Positions 6,948-15,348 of a stretch of DNA of 64,000 nt are shown here, in pieces. Where the stretch lies: contig NZ_JAKVOI010000001.1 in NCBI RefSeq assembly GCF_022482905.1, positions 1 to 64,000 on the forward strand, read 5' to 3'. Numbering within the stretch: the first letter of the stretch is position 1; each line of letters starts with the position of its first letter. The DNA comes from Clostridium sp. (lineage in GTDB: Bacteria > Bacillota > Clostridia > Clostridiales > Clostridiaceae). The position numbers and the translations under genes were made by a program. Under the pieces are notes generated by a model. It made no database searches. It saw only the letters and a program-made list of their open reading frames with translations, and was not told where the DNA came from.

Positions 6948-7739
6948 ATGGCAGATAAAAAAATGGTGGTTTTAAATGAAAGCCACACAATGTTAAATAA
7001 ATTGCTTGAGACAAAACAGGAGGCGCTTCCAAAGGATTTTAACAAGGCAAGATTTTTACAGAATTGCATGACCGTTCTACAGGACACCGAGGGAATTGAA
7101 CAATGTCAGCCGATTAGTGTAGCAAGGACAATGCTCAAAGGTGCATTTCTGGGGCTGGATTTCTTCAACAGGGAATGTTATGCAATACCGTATAGTGGAA
7201 GCTTGCAGTTTCAGACTGACTATAAAGGCGAAATTAAATTAGCTAAGAAATATAGTTTCAATCCTATAAAGGACATATACGCAAAGATTGTCCGCGAGGG
7301 TGATGATTTTCAAGAAAGCATTGAAGATGGAAGGCAGACAATCAACTTCAAACCGTTGCCGTTTAATAATGGTGAGATTATAGGGGCGTTTGCGGTATGT
7401 CTCTTCCAAGATGGCAGTATGCTTTATGAAACCATGACAAGGCAGGAAATAGAAGGTATACGAAACAATTTTTCCAAGGCAAAAAACAGCCCGGCATGGG
7501 TGAAAACCCCGGGAGAAATGTACAAAAAGACAGTGCTCCGAAGGCTGTGCAAATTAATTGAACTTGACTTTGACAGCGTCGAAACCAAAAAAGTCTACAA
7601 TGAGACATCTGATTTTGAGTTTGAAAATCAAGAACACGAGGTTTCAAATTTTGATAAAGATGATAGCAATATCATTGAAGCTGATGCAGAGGTTCAGGAA
7701 GATACTTCGGAGGTAGGTGAAGACATTGAGAAAGATTAA
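6948..7739 (+). CDS. recT: RecT single-strand annealing protein
   Basis: RecT-family proteins coat single-stranded DNA and anneal complementary strands for phage recombination. The sequence has the family core: LPKDFNKARFLQNCMTVLQ, then ISVARTMLKGAFLGLDFF, LQFQTDYKGEIKLAKKYS, and WVKTPGEMYKKTVLRRLCKLI. The length, 263 residues, is typical; the C-terminal 50 residues are an acidic, poorly conserved tail. A PDDEXK exonuclease, HD protein and SSB follow within 3 kb, giving a RecE/RecT-type module. Confidence 0.95.
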   Translation: MADKKMVVLNESHTMLNKLLETKQEALPKDFNKARFLQNCMTVLQDTEGIEQCQPISVARTMLKGAFLGLDFFNRECYAIPYSGSLQFQTDYKGEIKLAKKYSFNPIKDIYAKIVREGDDFQESIEDGRQTINFKPLPFNNGEIIGAFAVCLFQDGSMLYETMTRQEIEGIRNNFSKAKNSPAWVKTPGEMYKKTVLRRLCKLIELDFDSVETKKVYNETSDFEFENQEHEVSNFDKDDSNIIEADAEVQEDTSEVGEDIEKD

Positions 7740-8133
7740 GTTTAGGGCTTATATTAAAAAACTTGGAAAGATAGTGAATGTGGAAGAAATCAATTTTAGT
7801 AATGAAACAATAGGAGTAAAAGTACCTGGTGAAGGGTATTTACTTGTATATAACTTTAAAGATTTTGAGCTTATGCAATACACAGGCTTGAAAGACAAAA
7901 ACGGCGTTGAAGTGTACGAGGGTGACATTTTGAAATTATTTTACGGGAAGGAAAATACGCCGCTTACAACAACCAAGGTATTTTTTAATAAAGAAGGGTA
8001 TTGGGATTCAAAAAATCTGTCAGAGCAACATCCTGTCAGAGCATGCTATGGCGGATTTAATAAATGTGAGGTTATAGGCAATATTTATGAGAATCCAGAA
8101 CTTTTAGAAGGTGAAGAAAATGCCAGTAACTAA
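7717..8133 (+). CDS. YopX-family phage protein
   Basis: The hallmark LMQYTGLKDKNGVEVYEGDILKL (about residues 48-70), with a C-terminal VIGNIYENPELL, identifies the YopX family, widespread in Firmicutes phages and of unknown function. I take GTG 7717 as start (MKTLRKIKFRAYI), overlapping recT by 23 bases; TTG 7726 is an alternative. The gene sits between recT and the exonuclease, a common place for YopX. Confidence 0.9.
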   Translation: MKTLRKIKFRAYIKKLGKIVNVEEINFSNETIGVKVPGEGYLLVYNFKDFELMQYTGLKDKNGVEVYEGDILKLFYGKENTPLTTTKVFFNKEGYWDSKNLSEQHPVRACYGGFNKCEVIGNIYENPELLEGEENASN

Positions 8134-8896
8134 GGAAAATTACTTCACCAAAGAAAATGACAGAGAATATATGTCAGTCAGCTTATTCAAGAGTTTTAAA
8201 GAATGTGAGGCCAAGACAATGGCAAAGCTTAACGGAGAATGGGAAGATAGCAACAAAGACGCCCTCCTACTTGGTAGCTATGTTCATGCATGGAGTGAAG
8301 GTACTTTAGAAGAATTTAAAGCCGAGCATCCAGAAATGTATTCTTCTAGAGGCAAAACCAAGGGACAGCTAAAATCTACCTTCCAGATTGCAGACCGCAT
8401 GATTGCCACTCTAAAGGATGATGAACTAGTCAAAGAAGCCAGAGAAGGTCAGAAGGAAGTTATTCAAACTGCGGAATTGTTTGGGGTTCCATGGAAAGCC
8501 ATGTTCGATATATACAATCCAGAGAAAAAGGTTATTGTGGATTTGAAAACTACCAGGAATATACACAGCAAATTCAATGGTAACGAGAACTTTATAACAC
8601 ACTATGATTACTTATTGCAGATGGCTATATACTGCGAAATCGACCGTATAAACCGCAAGGCGGATGATTACTTTCAGCCCCACATAATAGCCGTTTCCAA
8701 AGAAGAAATCCCGGACAAGGCTGTAATACTTCTAGGTACGGAATTCATAGAGGATAAGTTGCTGGAAACAGAAATATTAATGGACAGGGTGAAAGCCGTT
8801 TGGCAAGGCAGAGAACAGCCGACACGGTGCGAAGAATGTGACTATTGTAGATCTACAAAGAAATTAGAGAAAACCATATTTTATATGGACCTATAA
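8120..8896 (+). CDS. PDDEXK exonuclease, RecE/Cas4-like
   Basis: The protein resembles the phage DUF3799 nucleases that pair with RecT. A lysine-containing catalytic core is visible in VIVDLKTTRNIHSKF (about residues 140-155), following PWKAMFDIYNPE, and matches the D-x(n)-D/E-x-K pattern. Near the C-terminus CEECDYCRSTKK offers three cysteines that may be part of an iron-sulfur or zinc site, as in Cas4/AddB relatives. The start is ATG 8120, with GAAGGTGAAG upstream. It should produce the single strands used by RecT. Confidence 0.85.
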   Translation: MPVTKENYFTKENDREYMSVSLFKSFKECEAKTMAKLNGEWEDSNKDALLLGSYVHAWSEGTLEEFKAEHPEMYSSRGKTKGQLKSTFQIADRMIATLKDDELVKEAREGQKEVIQTAELFGVPWKAMFDIYNPEKKVIVDLKTTRNIHSKFNGNENFITHYDYLLQMAIYCEIDRINRKADDYFQPHIIAVSKEEIPDKAVILLGTEFIEDKLLETEILMDRVKAVWQGREQPTRCEECDYCRSTKKLEKTIFYMDL

Positions 8897-8910
8897 GGAA
8901 GGGGAAAAAT

Positions 8911-9516
8911 ATGAAGCCAGAGGAAATCAAAGCAAAAATAATTGATTTACTTATAAATACTAACAGGAAAGGCATAGAGAGAGTAATTAAGTATATGGAG
9001 GACAGTGACTTCTTTGAAGCTCCTGCCTCTACAAGGTACCATGGCAATTATAAAGGCGGTCTTGCAGAACACAGTTTAAATGTCTATGAAATATTTAAGA
9101 AGAAAAATGTTGAGTACGATTTTGGATTGAGTGACGATACTGTGAAAATTACTGCGTTGCTGCATGATATATGCAAAACCAATTTTTATACTGTGAGTTC
9201 CCGAAACATGAAAAAAGAGGGTAAATGGGTAAAAGTTCCTTACTATGCAGTGGATGACCAAGCACCTTTCGGGCATGGAGAGAAAAGCGTTATTATACTC
9301 CAACAATTTATAAAACTAGGCAGAGAGGAAGTAATAATAATCAGGTGGCATATGGGTGGCTATGAGCCAAGCCAGAATTACAATAGTATAAGTAAAGCAT
9401 GGAATATTTGCAAAGCCGGAGTTGCGCTTCACACGGCAGATTTAGAATCCAGCTATATATTAGAGACACATTTTGAACCGGGCGAGAGCACGAAACAGAT
9501 GTCGTTTAAAGCTTAG
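8911..9516 (+). CDS. HD-domain hydrolase
   Basis: The sequence has HGNYKGGLAEHSLNVYEIF and later ALLHDICKTNFY, giving the H...HD...D pattern of the HD superfamily, metal-dependent phosphohydrolases acting on nucleotides or nucleic acid. Close relatives occur in Firmicutes phages beside SSB and RecT genes. Length, 201 residues, is normal. The substrate is not known; dNTP turnover or removal of a host signalling nucleotide are both possible. Confidence 0.85.
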   Translation: MKPEEIKAKIIDLLINTNRKGIERVIKYMEDSDFFEAPASTRYHGNYKGGLAEHSLNVYEIFKKKNVEYDFGLSDDTVKITALLHDICKTNFYTVSSRNMKKEGKWVKVPYYAVDDQAPFGHGEKSVIILQQFIKLGREEVIIIRWHMGGYEPSQNYNSISKAWNICKAGVALHTADLESSYILETHFEPGESTKQMSFKA

Positions 9517-9525
9517 GTGATAGCA

Positions 9526-9672
9526 ATGGTTATTATGGCTGTACCATATAAAAATTTTAAGGAAAAGATAAAAATTACAAAAGAATATGGCGGAATGTAC
9601 CATATAGAAGACCTTAATATGTACAGCACTAGAGGCATTTTATATATGGAAAGAAGGGAAACAATTGAATAA
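9526..9672 (+). CDS. Small phage protein, 48 residues
   Basis: A frame of 48 residues (MVIMAVPYKNFKEKIKIT and onward) sits between the HD gene and ssb and overlaps the ssb start by 8 bases. It is basic with aromatic residues and has no known domain. It is kept because of position and coupling. Confidence 0.5.
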   Translation: MVIMAVPYKNFKEKIKITKEYGGMYHIEDLNMYSTRGILYMERRETIE

Positions 9673-10084
9673 TATACAACTTGTGGGTAGATTGACACGC
9701 GATCCGGAGTTAAATTATACACCTGGAAGTGGGCTGGCAATAGTTAAATTCACATTAGCGGTAAATAGGCCACGGTTTAACAAAGACAAACCCCAGGAGG
9801 CGGATTTTATAAATTGTGTGTGCTTCGGAAAGAGAGCTGAAGCAATAGCAAATTATGTTCAGAAAGGGCATAGATTCGGCGTTATAGGTAGACTACAGAT
9901 TAACAAATATACGGATAAAGAAGGTAATAACAGGTGGAGCAGTGATGTTATTGTAAATGATTTTGAGTTTATGCAGGATAAAGGAAATAACAATAGCAGC
10001 TACAATAATTATTCTGCGGCTCCACAGCAGAATAATGATGCTGATTATGTGGAAGTTGAGGACGACGGAGACATACCATTTTGA
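9665..10084 (+). CDS. ssb: Single-stranded DNA-binding protein
   Basis: This is a classical OB-fold SSB: NNIQLVGRLTRDPELNYT at the start, FTLAVNRPRF, DFINCVCFGKRAEAIANYV and VIGRLQINKYTD. A Gln/Asn-rich linker leads to the acidic tip DDGDIPF, which recruits partner proteins. Start is TTG 9665 behind GAAAGAAGGGAAAC. At 139 residues it is a normal phage SSB. It closes the recT-exonuclease-HD-ssb group and would serve both replication and recombination. Confidence 0.95.
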   Translation: MNNIQLVGRLTRDPELNYTPGSGLAIVKFTLAVNRPRFNKDKPQEADFINCVCFGKRAEAIANYVQKGHRFGVIGRLQINKYTDKEGNNRWSSDVIVNDFEFMQDKGNNNSSYNNYSAAPQQNNDADYVEVEDDGDIPF

Positions 10085-10098
10085 TAAATGAAATTTCA

Positions 10099-10279
10099 GT
10101 TAATACCCTCAGAAAGAGCTCTTGGCAAAGCTTAGAGAAATAATTCCGAAATTGATACTTATTTCAACAAATGCAACTAATTTTACAAAATTTTTAAATG
10201 AATTGATTATCATAAAACATCCCTCCTTTAGTTGCTTTGCCGAGTCTTCCAAGGTAATGCCCTTTCTCAAGGTATTAAC
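10099..10279. repeat. 181-bp region bounded by a long imperfect inverted repeat
   Basis: GTTAATACCCTCAGAAAGAG at 10099-10118 is matched on the opposite strand at 10260-10279 by GTTAATACCTTGAGAAAGGG, and GGCAAAGC (10124-10131) is matched again at 10234-10241. The arms could pair into a long RNA stem, or be the ends of a small mobile element. The rightward strand has no convincing gene here. A leftward small frame with a strong ribosome binding site lies inside. Confidence 0.6.
10109..10213 (-). CDS. Antisense hydrophobic mini-protein, 34 residues (candidate)
   Basis: On the minus strand AAAGGAGGG precedes an ATG by about eight bases and opens a 34-residue frame with an apolar centre (FVKLVAFVEISINFGIIS) and a basic, serine-containing end. 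It runs against the phage early operon and lies inside an inverted repeat. Size and composition recall type I toxins, but no family is recognised and no antitoxin RNA can be demonstrated. The strong Shine-Dalgarno is the main support. Confidence 0.35.
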   Translation of the reverse strand: MIINSFKNFVKLVAFVEISINFGIISLSFAKSSF

Positions 10280-10314
10280 TAATATAATTATAACATATAA
10301 AGGCAGGTGATTAG

Positions 10315-10932
10315 ATGCAGATACATTATAAATTTTCAGATATGGAAATTTGGAAAGATATTAGAGGATATGAAGGATATTATCAAATTAGCAATAAAGG
10401 CAGGATACGAAGTCTAAACAGAGCTATAGTTGATAATAGAGGCATTAAGTTTAATAAAAAGGGTAAATTGTTGTCAACTCATAAGGGAGAAAATGGATAT
10501 ATATATGTTTCCCTAAAAAAGAAAAACAAAACTAGAACATTTACAGTGCATAGACTAGTAGCAATCTATTTTGTTTCAAATTTATTAAATTTGCCTATTG
10601 TTAATCACAAAGATGAAAATAAAGAAAATAATAAGGCTGAAAACCTTGAATGGTGTACCTATAAATACAATAATTCATATGGAACTAAAATAGCAAGAGG
10701 AATGGAAAATAGAGATAACTCTTATATTGCAGCCCGAAATAAAAGAGTGCTTAGTAAAAAAGTATTTCAATATAATTTTGACGATAATTTAATAAAAATA
10801 TGGGCAAGTACTAGGGAATGTCAAAGAAATGGTTTTAGTCAAAGTTGCGTTGCGGCATGTTGCAGGGGCGAATATAAGCAGCATAAAGGATATAAATGGG
10901 CTTATGAAAGAAGGGATAATATTGCATTATAA
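10315..10932 (+). CDS. HNH homing-type endonuclease with NUMOD4
   Basis: The N-terminal NUMOD4 motif (EIWKDIRGYEGYYQISNKG) is followed by an HNH-type core (TVHRLVAIYF, then VNHKDENKENNKAENLEWCTYKYNN) and a C-terminal NUMOD1-like DNA-contact segment (VFQYNFDDNLIKIWASTREC). Such free-standing enzymes cleave DNA lacking the insertion and spread by repair. The first nine residues (MQIHYKFSD) appear to be borrowed from the nuclease gene that it interrupts; homologues usually begin at the internal MEIWKDI. The ribosome binding site upstream (AGGCAGGTGATTAG) was probably that of the interrupted gene. Confidence 0.9.
   Translation: MQIHYKFSDMEIWKDIRGYEGYYQISNKGRIRSLNRAIVDNRGIKFNKKGKLLSTHKGENGYIYVSLKKKNKTRTFTVHRLVAIYFVSNLLNLPIVNHKDENKENNKAENLEWCTYKYNNSYGTKIARGMENRDNSYIAARNKRVLSKKVFQYNFDDNLIKIWASTRECQRNGFSQSCVAACCRGEYKQHKGYKWAYERRDNIAL
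10324..10335 (+). repeat. 12-bp duplication flanking the HNH insertion (left)
   Basis: CATTATAAATTT occurs here, shortly after the HNH start codon, and again at 10925-10936, where the ERCC4 nuclease reading frame begins. The two copies flank the HNH gene almost exactly. Confidence 0.7.
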
Positions 10933-11605
10933 ATTTACTAATAAAGAAATAGGCGAAATATTAAACAACATAGTAATTTTAGTAGATTCCAGAGAACAGG
11001 CAAACCTTCATATATTAAGTTGGCTAAGTAAAAATAAAAAGAAATATAAAGTCCAAAAAATTGACTATGGTGATTATAGCTGCTATCTACCTGTAGGAAG
11101 TTTCAAAGGCCAGACAAGAGATGTCTATTTTACAGATGAATTGATAATAGAGAGAAAATTTTGTATTGACGAATTAGCCATGAATCTAAAAGACAAAAAA
11201 ACTAATTTAGATGAAATAAAAAAAGAGACAATTGAATTATTTGGAGAAGAATATTTAACAAAAGTACTTAGAAGCGATTATAACAGGCTTAAATATGAAT
11301 TTTCCAATATGAACAGACACGATATAGAATTTTATATCTTCTTAGAAGATCCGAATTTTGATAGAAATATTAGAACTGGCAACTACAGGTCACAATATAA
11401 GCCACATACGCTATATGCAAGGCTTAAAGCACTGGAAAGAGAATTTCATACAATAATAAGGCCTTACAGCAAAGAGATTATAGCAAGTGAAATATATAAC
11501 ACATTGAGATACGGAGTAAGAAACATTTTAGTTCATAGAGGTTTTATTGAAGAAAAAGAATTGGATACAGATATAAGTCCGGAAAGTCAGCAGGCGGCAA
11601 AATAA
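10904..11605 (+). CDS. ERCC4-type DNA nuclease
   Basis: ILVDSREQANLHIL with a following KIDYGDYSC and ELIIERKFCIDELAMNL gives the catalytic V/GDxxERK-like pattern of ERCC4/XPF-family nucleases, as found in phage junction or flap endonucleases. The present start is probably ATG 10904 (MKEGIILHYKFTNKE), inside the end of the HNH gene. Before insertion the gene most likely started at 10315 with MQIHYKFTNKE. No canonical ribosome binding site precedes 10904, so expression may now depend on coupling to the HNH gene. Confidence 0.85.
   Translation: MKEGIILHYKFTNKEIGEILNNIVILVDSREQANLHILSWLSKNKKKYKVQKIDYGDYSCYLPVGSFKGQTRDVYFTDELIIERKFCIDELAMNLKDKKTNLDEIKKETIELFGEEYLTKVLRSDYNRLKYEFSNMNRHDIEFYIFLEDPNFDRNIRTGNYRSQYKPHTLYARLKALEREFHTIIRPYSKEIIASEIYNTLRYGVRNILVHRGFIEEKELDTDISPESQQAAK
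10925..10936 (+). repeat. 12-bp duplication flanking the HNH insertion (right)
   Basis: Second copy of CATTATAAATTT. In the HNH frame it supplies the last residues and stop codon; in the ERCC4 frame it encodes the N-terminal HYKF, matching HYKF at the HNH N-terminus. Confidence 0.7.
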
Positions 11606-11622
11606 TCATAGGAGAGGATTAT

Positions 11623-11805
11623 ATGGACAGGTTAAAAATAACTAATGTTTTTTGGAAGATATGGTATAGCGAAATACGGCAGACTGACAAGCCCATTTGT
11701 GCGAATTGCGGAAAAGAATTAAAAAATGGTGATTATATAGATCATTATTATCCAATGTACCAAGACAGAAATTGTTGCAAAGAATGTAAAATTAAAGGCT
11801 TATAG
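11623..11805 (+). CDS. Small zinc-finger phage protein
   Basis: The 60-residue protein has CANCGKELKNGDYIDHYYPMY followed by CCKECKIK, two CxxC pairs that would form a zinc ribbon like those of HNH-associated or translation-related small phage proteins. It starts behind AGGAGAGGATT, between the ERCC4 nuclease and the primase-helicase. Function unknown. Confidence 0.7.
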   Translation: MDRLKITNVFWKIWYSEIRQTDKPICANCGKELKNGDYIDHYYPMYQDRNCCKECKIKGL

Positions 11806-11841
11806 TCAAGGAAAATCCGTACTTAGAAAAGAGGTGAGAAG

Positions 11842-14430
11842 GTGGAACTGCAAGATATAGACTTAAAAAATTTGATAGAAAGAGAAACAGGAGAACATTT
11901 TAATAGGCAGGGGTATATAAAATGCCCCTTCCACAATGAAAAGACACCTTCCCTTGCAGTAAAATTTTATCCGGATGCAAATAAACAACGGTTTAAATGC
12001 TTCGGCTGTTCAACATCTGGAGATAGTATTGACTTCATAATGAAATTTAAGAATATGGCATATGAGCAGGCTCGGGAATATTTAGGGCTTACAGTTGAAA
12101 AAAGTGAGCAGGAACAGCAGGTTGAAAGGGTACAAGGCTTTATAGACTGGCAGATAAAGAAATTCGGATGGAAAGATACTCTCATAGGTTTATTTCCCTT
12201 CACAAACGATAAAAGCGAGATTGCATACTTTAAGGCTAAATTTAAAGATAGCGAAGGTAAAAAAAGATTATCTTATTACCATATAGAAAATGACAAGGTA
12301 GTTAATAAAAGAGGTTCAGAAGAGCTGCCGTATAACCTGTATAACGCATTACAGGGCATTGAAAATGATAATGTACTAATTATATGCGAGGGTGAAAAAG
12401 ACGTAAACAATCTCAATTCTGTGCTTAAACGGAGCAATTACGTGGCAACCAGTGTTAAAAATGTAAAAGACCTATCAATGTATGAAGGTGCATATTTATA
12501 CATCTGTGGAGACACTGGAGAAGCAGGAGAAAAATACAAGTGGTCCATATATAAAAAACTGTTTGGCTCCGCAAAATCATTTAAATTTATAAACCTCCCA
12601 GGTATAAAAAGCCTGGGAGACAATAAAGATGTAACCGACTGGCTGGATGCTGGACATGATAAAAAAGATTTATTAAATGCATTTGATAGGTCACTGGATT
12701 TAAAAAATAAATATGAGTTGCAGCAAGACTCTTTAGGTATTTACAAAACTATCGCCAAGGACGGCTCAGAGAAAAAAATATATATGACGAATTTTAATGT
12801 GGTGGATGCCACGGCCATACATTACGTAAACGAAGATGTTGAAGGTATAAAACTATCTATAAAAACATCTTTCGGCGGCATAATTGAAAAAAGAGATTAT
12901 GTCACTGTATTTGATGATCCAAAATCATTCAGGAACTTTTTAGGATCTATGGACTTAATATTTAAAGGGCGTGTTGATGATCTGATGAATCTGAAAGCAT
13001 GGGTAAATAAATATTTTGCCATTGAGAAATCGAAAGTTTATTCAGGCACTAGATTTGTATTTGAGAATAATGATATAAAGCTAGTAACTCAAGATGGAAT
13101 GATAACCAGTAAGGGCGTAAATACCAAAATAAAAAGTGACGGCGGAACAGCTATTAAAATTGTAAATATAGATCCTATAGGGAAAGAAGAACTCCAGAAA
13201 CTTATGAAATATTTATTTGAGTTTGCACCAAAGAGGATAAGCTATTCGGTTGTAGGTACCATAATTAATAATCTTGCCATAGCTCAGGCCATAGAGTTAA
13301 ATATTAGTTTTCATCACTTGTTACTGGCGGGTGAGAGTGGCGGCGGTAAAAGTACAGTAATGGAAAATGTTATCGCTGCTATACTGAATTACCCGAAGGA
13401 TGATATCAAGTCGATTACACTTACAACGCCTTTTGCTATGGAAAAAGCTTTAAGTGAAGGAAATTATTCATTGCTCTTCGAAGAGTTTAAACCAAGCAAA
13501 ATGAATGATTATAAGAAAAATATGATAAGTGAAATTTTAAGAAACAGCTATGACAGACACACAGTAGATAGAGGTAATAGAAATCTAAAAAGCAATACAG
13601 TTCTTGCACTTACAAGGCCGCTTATACTGGCAGGTGAAGAAACATTTATTAATAATGAAAAAGCACTAAATGAAAGGTCATGTATTATTTATCTATCGAA
13701 AAACCAAAGGACAAAAGAGCAAACCACAGCTATGGAGTGGATCATAAATCATCAAGATATTTTGAATAAGCTTGGGCGGAGCTTAATTGAAATAGTCTTA
13801 AATATGTCAGTGGAGGAATATAAAACATTAAGAGAAAATGAATTTAGTGAGATAAAAGGAATTAAAGACAGGCCAGGCAATACAGCAGCCAATATTTGCA
13901 CTGGAATTGCTATATTAAATGAGCTTATTAATCAATATGGTTTACAGAAAATTACAAACTATGAGAATGTAGTTGTCGCCAATATAAGAAATGAGATACT
14001 TGACGATATGGATGATTCACTATCGGAAGTTGAAAAGATTTTAGCATTATACGACCAAATTATAGGAGATGGTAGAATATATGAAGATAATGTTAAAAAA
14101 GCTGTACAGAGAAAAGATGGAAGTTTGTATATCAGGACCAGCGAAATGTATAACCAGATCTTTTCCTATATGAAGGACATTGGGAATAAACAATCCTTGA
14201 TGGAGCTAAAGGATTTTAAGAAGCAGGCAAAAATGGCAGGATATCTATTGAAGGCATCAGATAGGCAAATAAAAGTAGAAAGTGCTAACATAAGGTTTGA
14301 TTTATACGACATTAGTAAAATTAAAAAACTAGGGCTTGAATCTTTAGCCCCGCCGGATATCTTTGAGGATGAATGGGAAAAAGGGGAACAGAAAGTTGTG
14401 TTTCCGGACAAGTTCAACAAAGGTAACTAA
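11842..14430 (+). CDS. Primase-helicase fusion
   Basis: The 862-residue protein joins primase and helicase functions. A CHC2 zinc finger is at residues 28-56 (KCPFHNEKTPSLAV ... FKCFGCSTSGDSIDF), a Toprim-like segment at about 179-270 (LIICEGEKDVNNLNS, then NKDVTDWLDAGHD), and an ATPase domain with Walker A AGESGGGKST near residue 496. The first part would synthesise primers and the second unwind or load at the fork. Start is GTG 11842 behind GAGGTGAGAAG. The gene is followed at once by a GTTACC-iteron region, the expected place for the origin it serves. Confidence 0.92.
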   Translation: MELQDIDLKNLIERETGEHFNRQGYIKCPFHNEKTPSLAVKFYPDANKQRFKCFGCSTSGDSIDFIMKFKNMAYEQAREYLGLTVEKSEQEQQVERVQGFIDWQIKKFGWKDTLIGLFPFTNDKSEIAYFKAKFKDSEGKKRLSYYHIENDKVVNKRGSEELPYNLYNALQGIENDNVLIICEGEKDVNNLNSVLKRSNYVATSVKNVKDLSMYEGAYLYICGDTGEAGEKYKWSIYKKLFGSAKSFKFINLPGIKSLGDNKDVTDWLDAGHDKKDLLNAFDRSLDLKNKYELQQDSLGIYKTIAKDGSEKKIYMTNFNVVDATAIHYVNEDVEGIKLSIKTSFGGIIEKRDYVTVFDDPKSFRNFLGSMDLIFKGRVDDLMNLKAWVNKYFAIEKSKVYSGTRFVFENNDIKLVTQDGMITSKGVNTKIKSDGGTAIKIVNIDPIGKEELQKLMKYLFEFAPKRISYSVVGTIINNLAIAQAIELNISFHHLLLAGESGGGKSTVMENVIAAILNYPKDDIKSITLTTPFAMEKALSEGNYSLLFEEFKPSKMNDYKKNMISEILRNSYDRHTVDRGNRNLKSNTVLALTRPLILAGEETFINNEKALNERSCIIYLSKNQRTKEQTTAMEWIINHQDILNKLGRSLIEIVLNMSVEEYKTLRENEFSEIKGIKDRPGNTAANICTGIAILNELINQYGLQKITNYENVVVANIRNEILDDMDDSLSEVEKILALYDQIIGDGRIYEDNVKKAVQRKDGSLYIRTSEMYNQIFSYMKDIGNKQSLMELKDFKKQAKMAGYLLKASDRQIKVESANIRFDLYDISKIKKLGLESLAPPDIFEDEWEKGEQKVVFPDKFNKGN

Positions 14431-14699
14431 TTTCATAAATGGTTACCTATTTGTTACCAAAAATGTTACCTGCTCAAAGCATTGGTATTATTGGCTTTAT
14501 ATATTATATATATGTGTTAGTAACAAAGTAACATAAATATATATGTACACGCACGGGTACACATACACTCATATATAAAAGTTGACTGCATATCATTTTA
14601 AAAAATGTTACCTTGCTACCGAAAGTGCGTAAAGCTAGATATATCAATGGATGGAATAGGTAACAAAAAGCTGAAAAAAGTGTTACCAAAAATGTTACC
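14422..14699. other. Putative phage replication origin with GTTACC iterons
   Basis: No convincing gene occupies 14431-14765. GTTACC, or its complement, occurs at 14422, 14442, 14453, 14465, 14607, 14659, 14682 and 14694. The 18-mer GTTACCAAAAATGTTACC is present twice (14453-14470 and 14682-14699). The outer clusters flank a very AT-rich stretch (14490-14585) suited to melting. Position just after the primase-helicase supports an origin. Binding protein and activity are inferred. Confidence 0.6.
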
Positions 14700-14765
14700 G
14701 AAGGACGTTTTGATAGAAAAATGCTACATGAATAGAAATTTTAATCCCAGGGAGGTATATTGTTT

Positions 14766-15206
14766 ATGGCAAGTAAGGACAAATATTATAGAATTGTTGA
14801 AGCTATGCTTTATAGATATAAAAATGTTGAAGCAGAAATTCAAAATATAGATTTGGCAATTGAAGAATTGGAATATGAATATCAGGGTTGCCTCCCTATA
14901 GGATATAAAGAGAAAAGTGGACCTACTTATAAGTTTAGCAGTGTTGTTGAGAATGAATTTACAAGTAAGAATATAAGACCTGAACATCTAAAGATATTAA
15001 GGCATAAGGCTGAGATGCAGAATAAAAGGATAGATAATGCATTAAATGCATTGGATGATAGGTCAAGAGAAGTAATTGAATTAAAATACTTTATAAAGCT
15101 ATCCAATAAACAAATTGCTATTCGGTTGGATTTAACTGAACAGTGGGTATGTGAGATTAAAAGAAGAGCTATTAATAATCTGGTTGCATCTATGTTCATG
15201 GTATAG
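14766..15206 (+). CDS. ArpU/RinA-like late transcription regulator
   Basis: The C-terminal half contains ALDDRSREVIELKYFIKLSNKQIAIRLDLTEQWVCEIKRRAINNL, which resembles sigma region 4 and is typical of the ArpU/RinA phage regulators that switch on packaging and late genes. The N-terminal part is helical, with a possible coiled coil (YKNVEAEIQNIDLAIEELEYEY). It starts at ATG 14766 behind CAGGGAGGTATATTG (alternative start 14760) and is placed just before the terminase genes, as usual. Confidence 0.85.
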   Translation: MASKDKYYRIVEAMLYRYKNVEAEIQNIDLAIEELEYEYQGCLPIGYKEKSGPTYKFSSVVENEFTSKNIRPEHLKILRHKAEMQNKRIDNALNALDDRSREVIELKYFIKLSNKQIAIRLDLTEQWVCEIKRRAINNLVASMFMV

Positions 15207-15291
15207 TTTAATAAAACTTTCATAAAAGTTTCATTTTAGTTTAATTATAATTTCAAACAAAGGAGTATTATAATATCATAGAAATTATTTA

Positions 15292-15318
15292 AAGGACATC
15301 TAGTCATATAGGTGTCTT
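15292..15318 (+). promoter_or_regulatory. Hairpin before the packaging genes
   Basis: GGACATCTAGTCATATAGGTGTCTT can fold into a short stem followed by a weak U-run. It lies in the 142-bp gap between the ArpU-like gene and the small terminase. It may be an early terminator, passed once the late program starts. No clear promoter was found beside it. Confidence 0.35.
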
Positions 15319-15348
15319 ATTTACGTTAAGTGTAAGGGAGGGATAGAA

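Noticed and set aside
10122-10310. Rightward 62-residue frame between ssb and the HNH gene
   Set aside because: No ribosome binding site, starts inside one inverted-repeat arm and ends in the other; the region is better seen as a structured or inserted element.
14442-14699. CRISPR-like array
   Set aside because: GTTACC repeats are short, irregularly spaced and partly inverted, with no constant spacer length; they fit iterons, not CRISPR.
14605-14850. Rightward 81-residue frame over the iteron region
   Set aside because: It runs through the GTTACC repeats and into the well-supported ArpU-like gene in another frame; composition is not protein-like.
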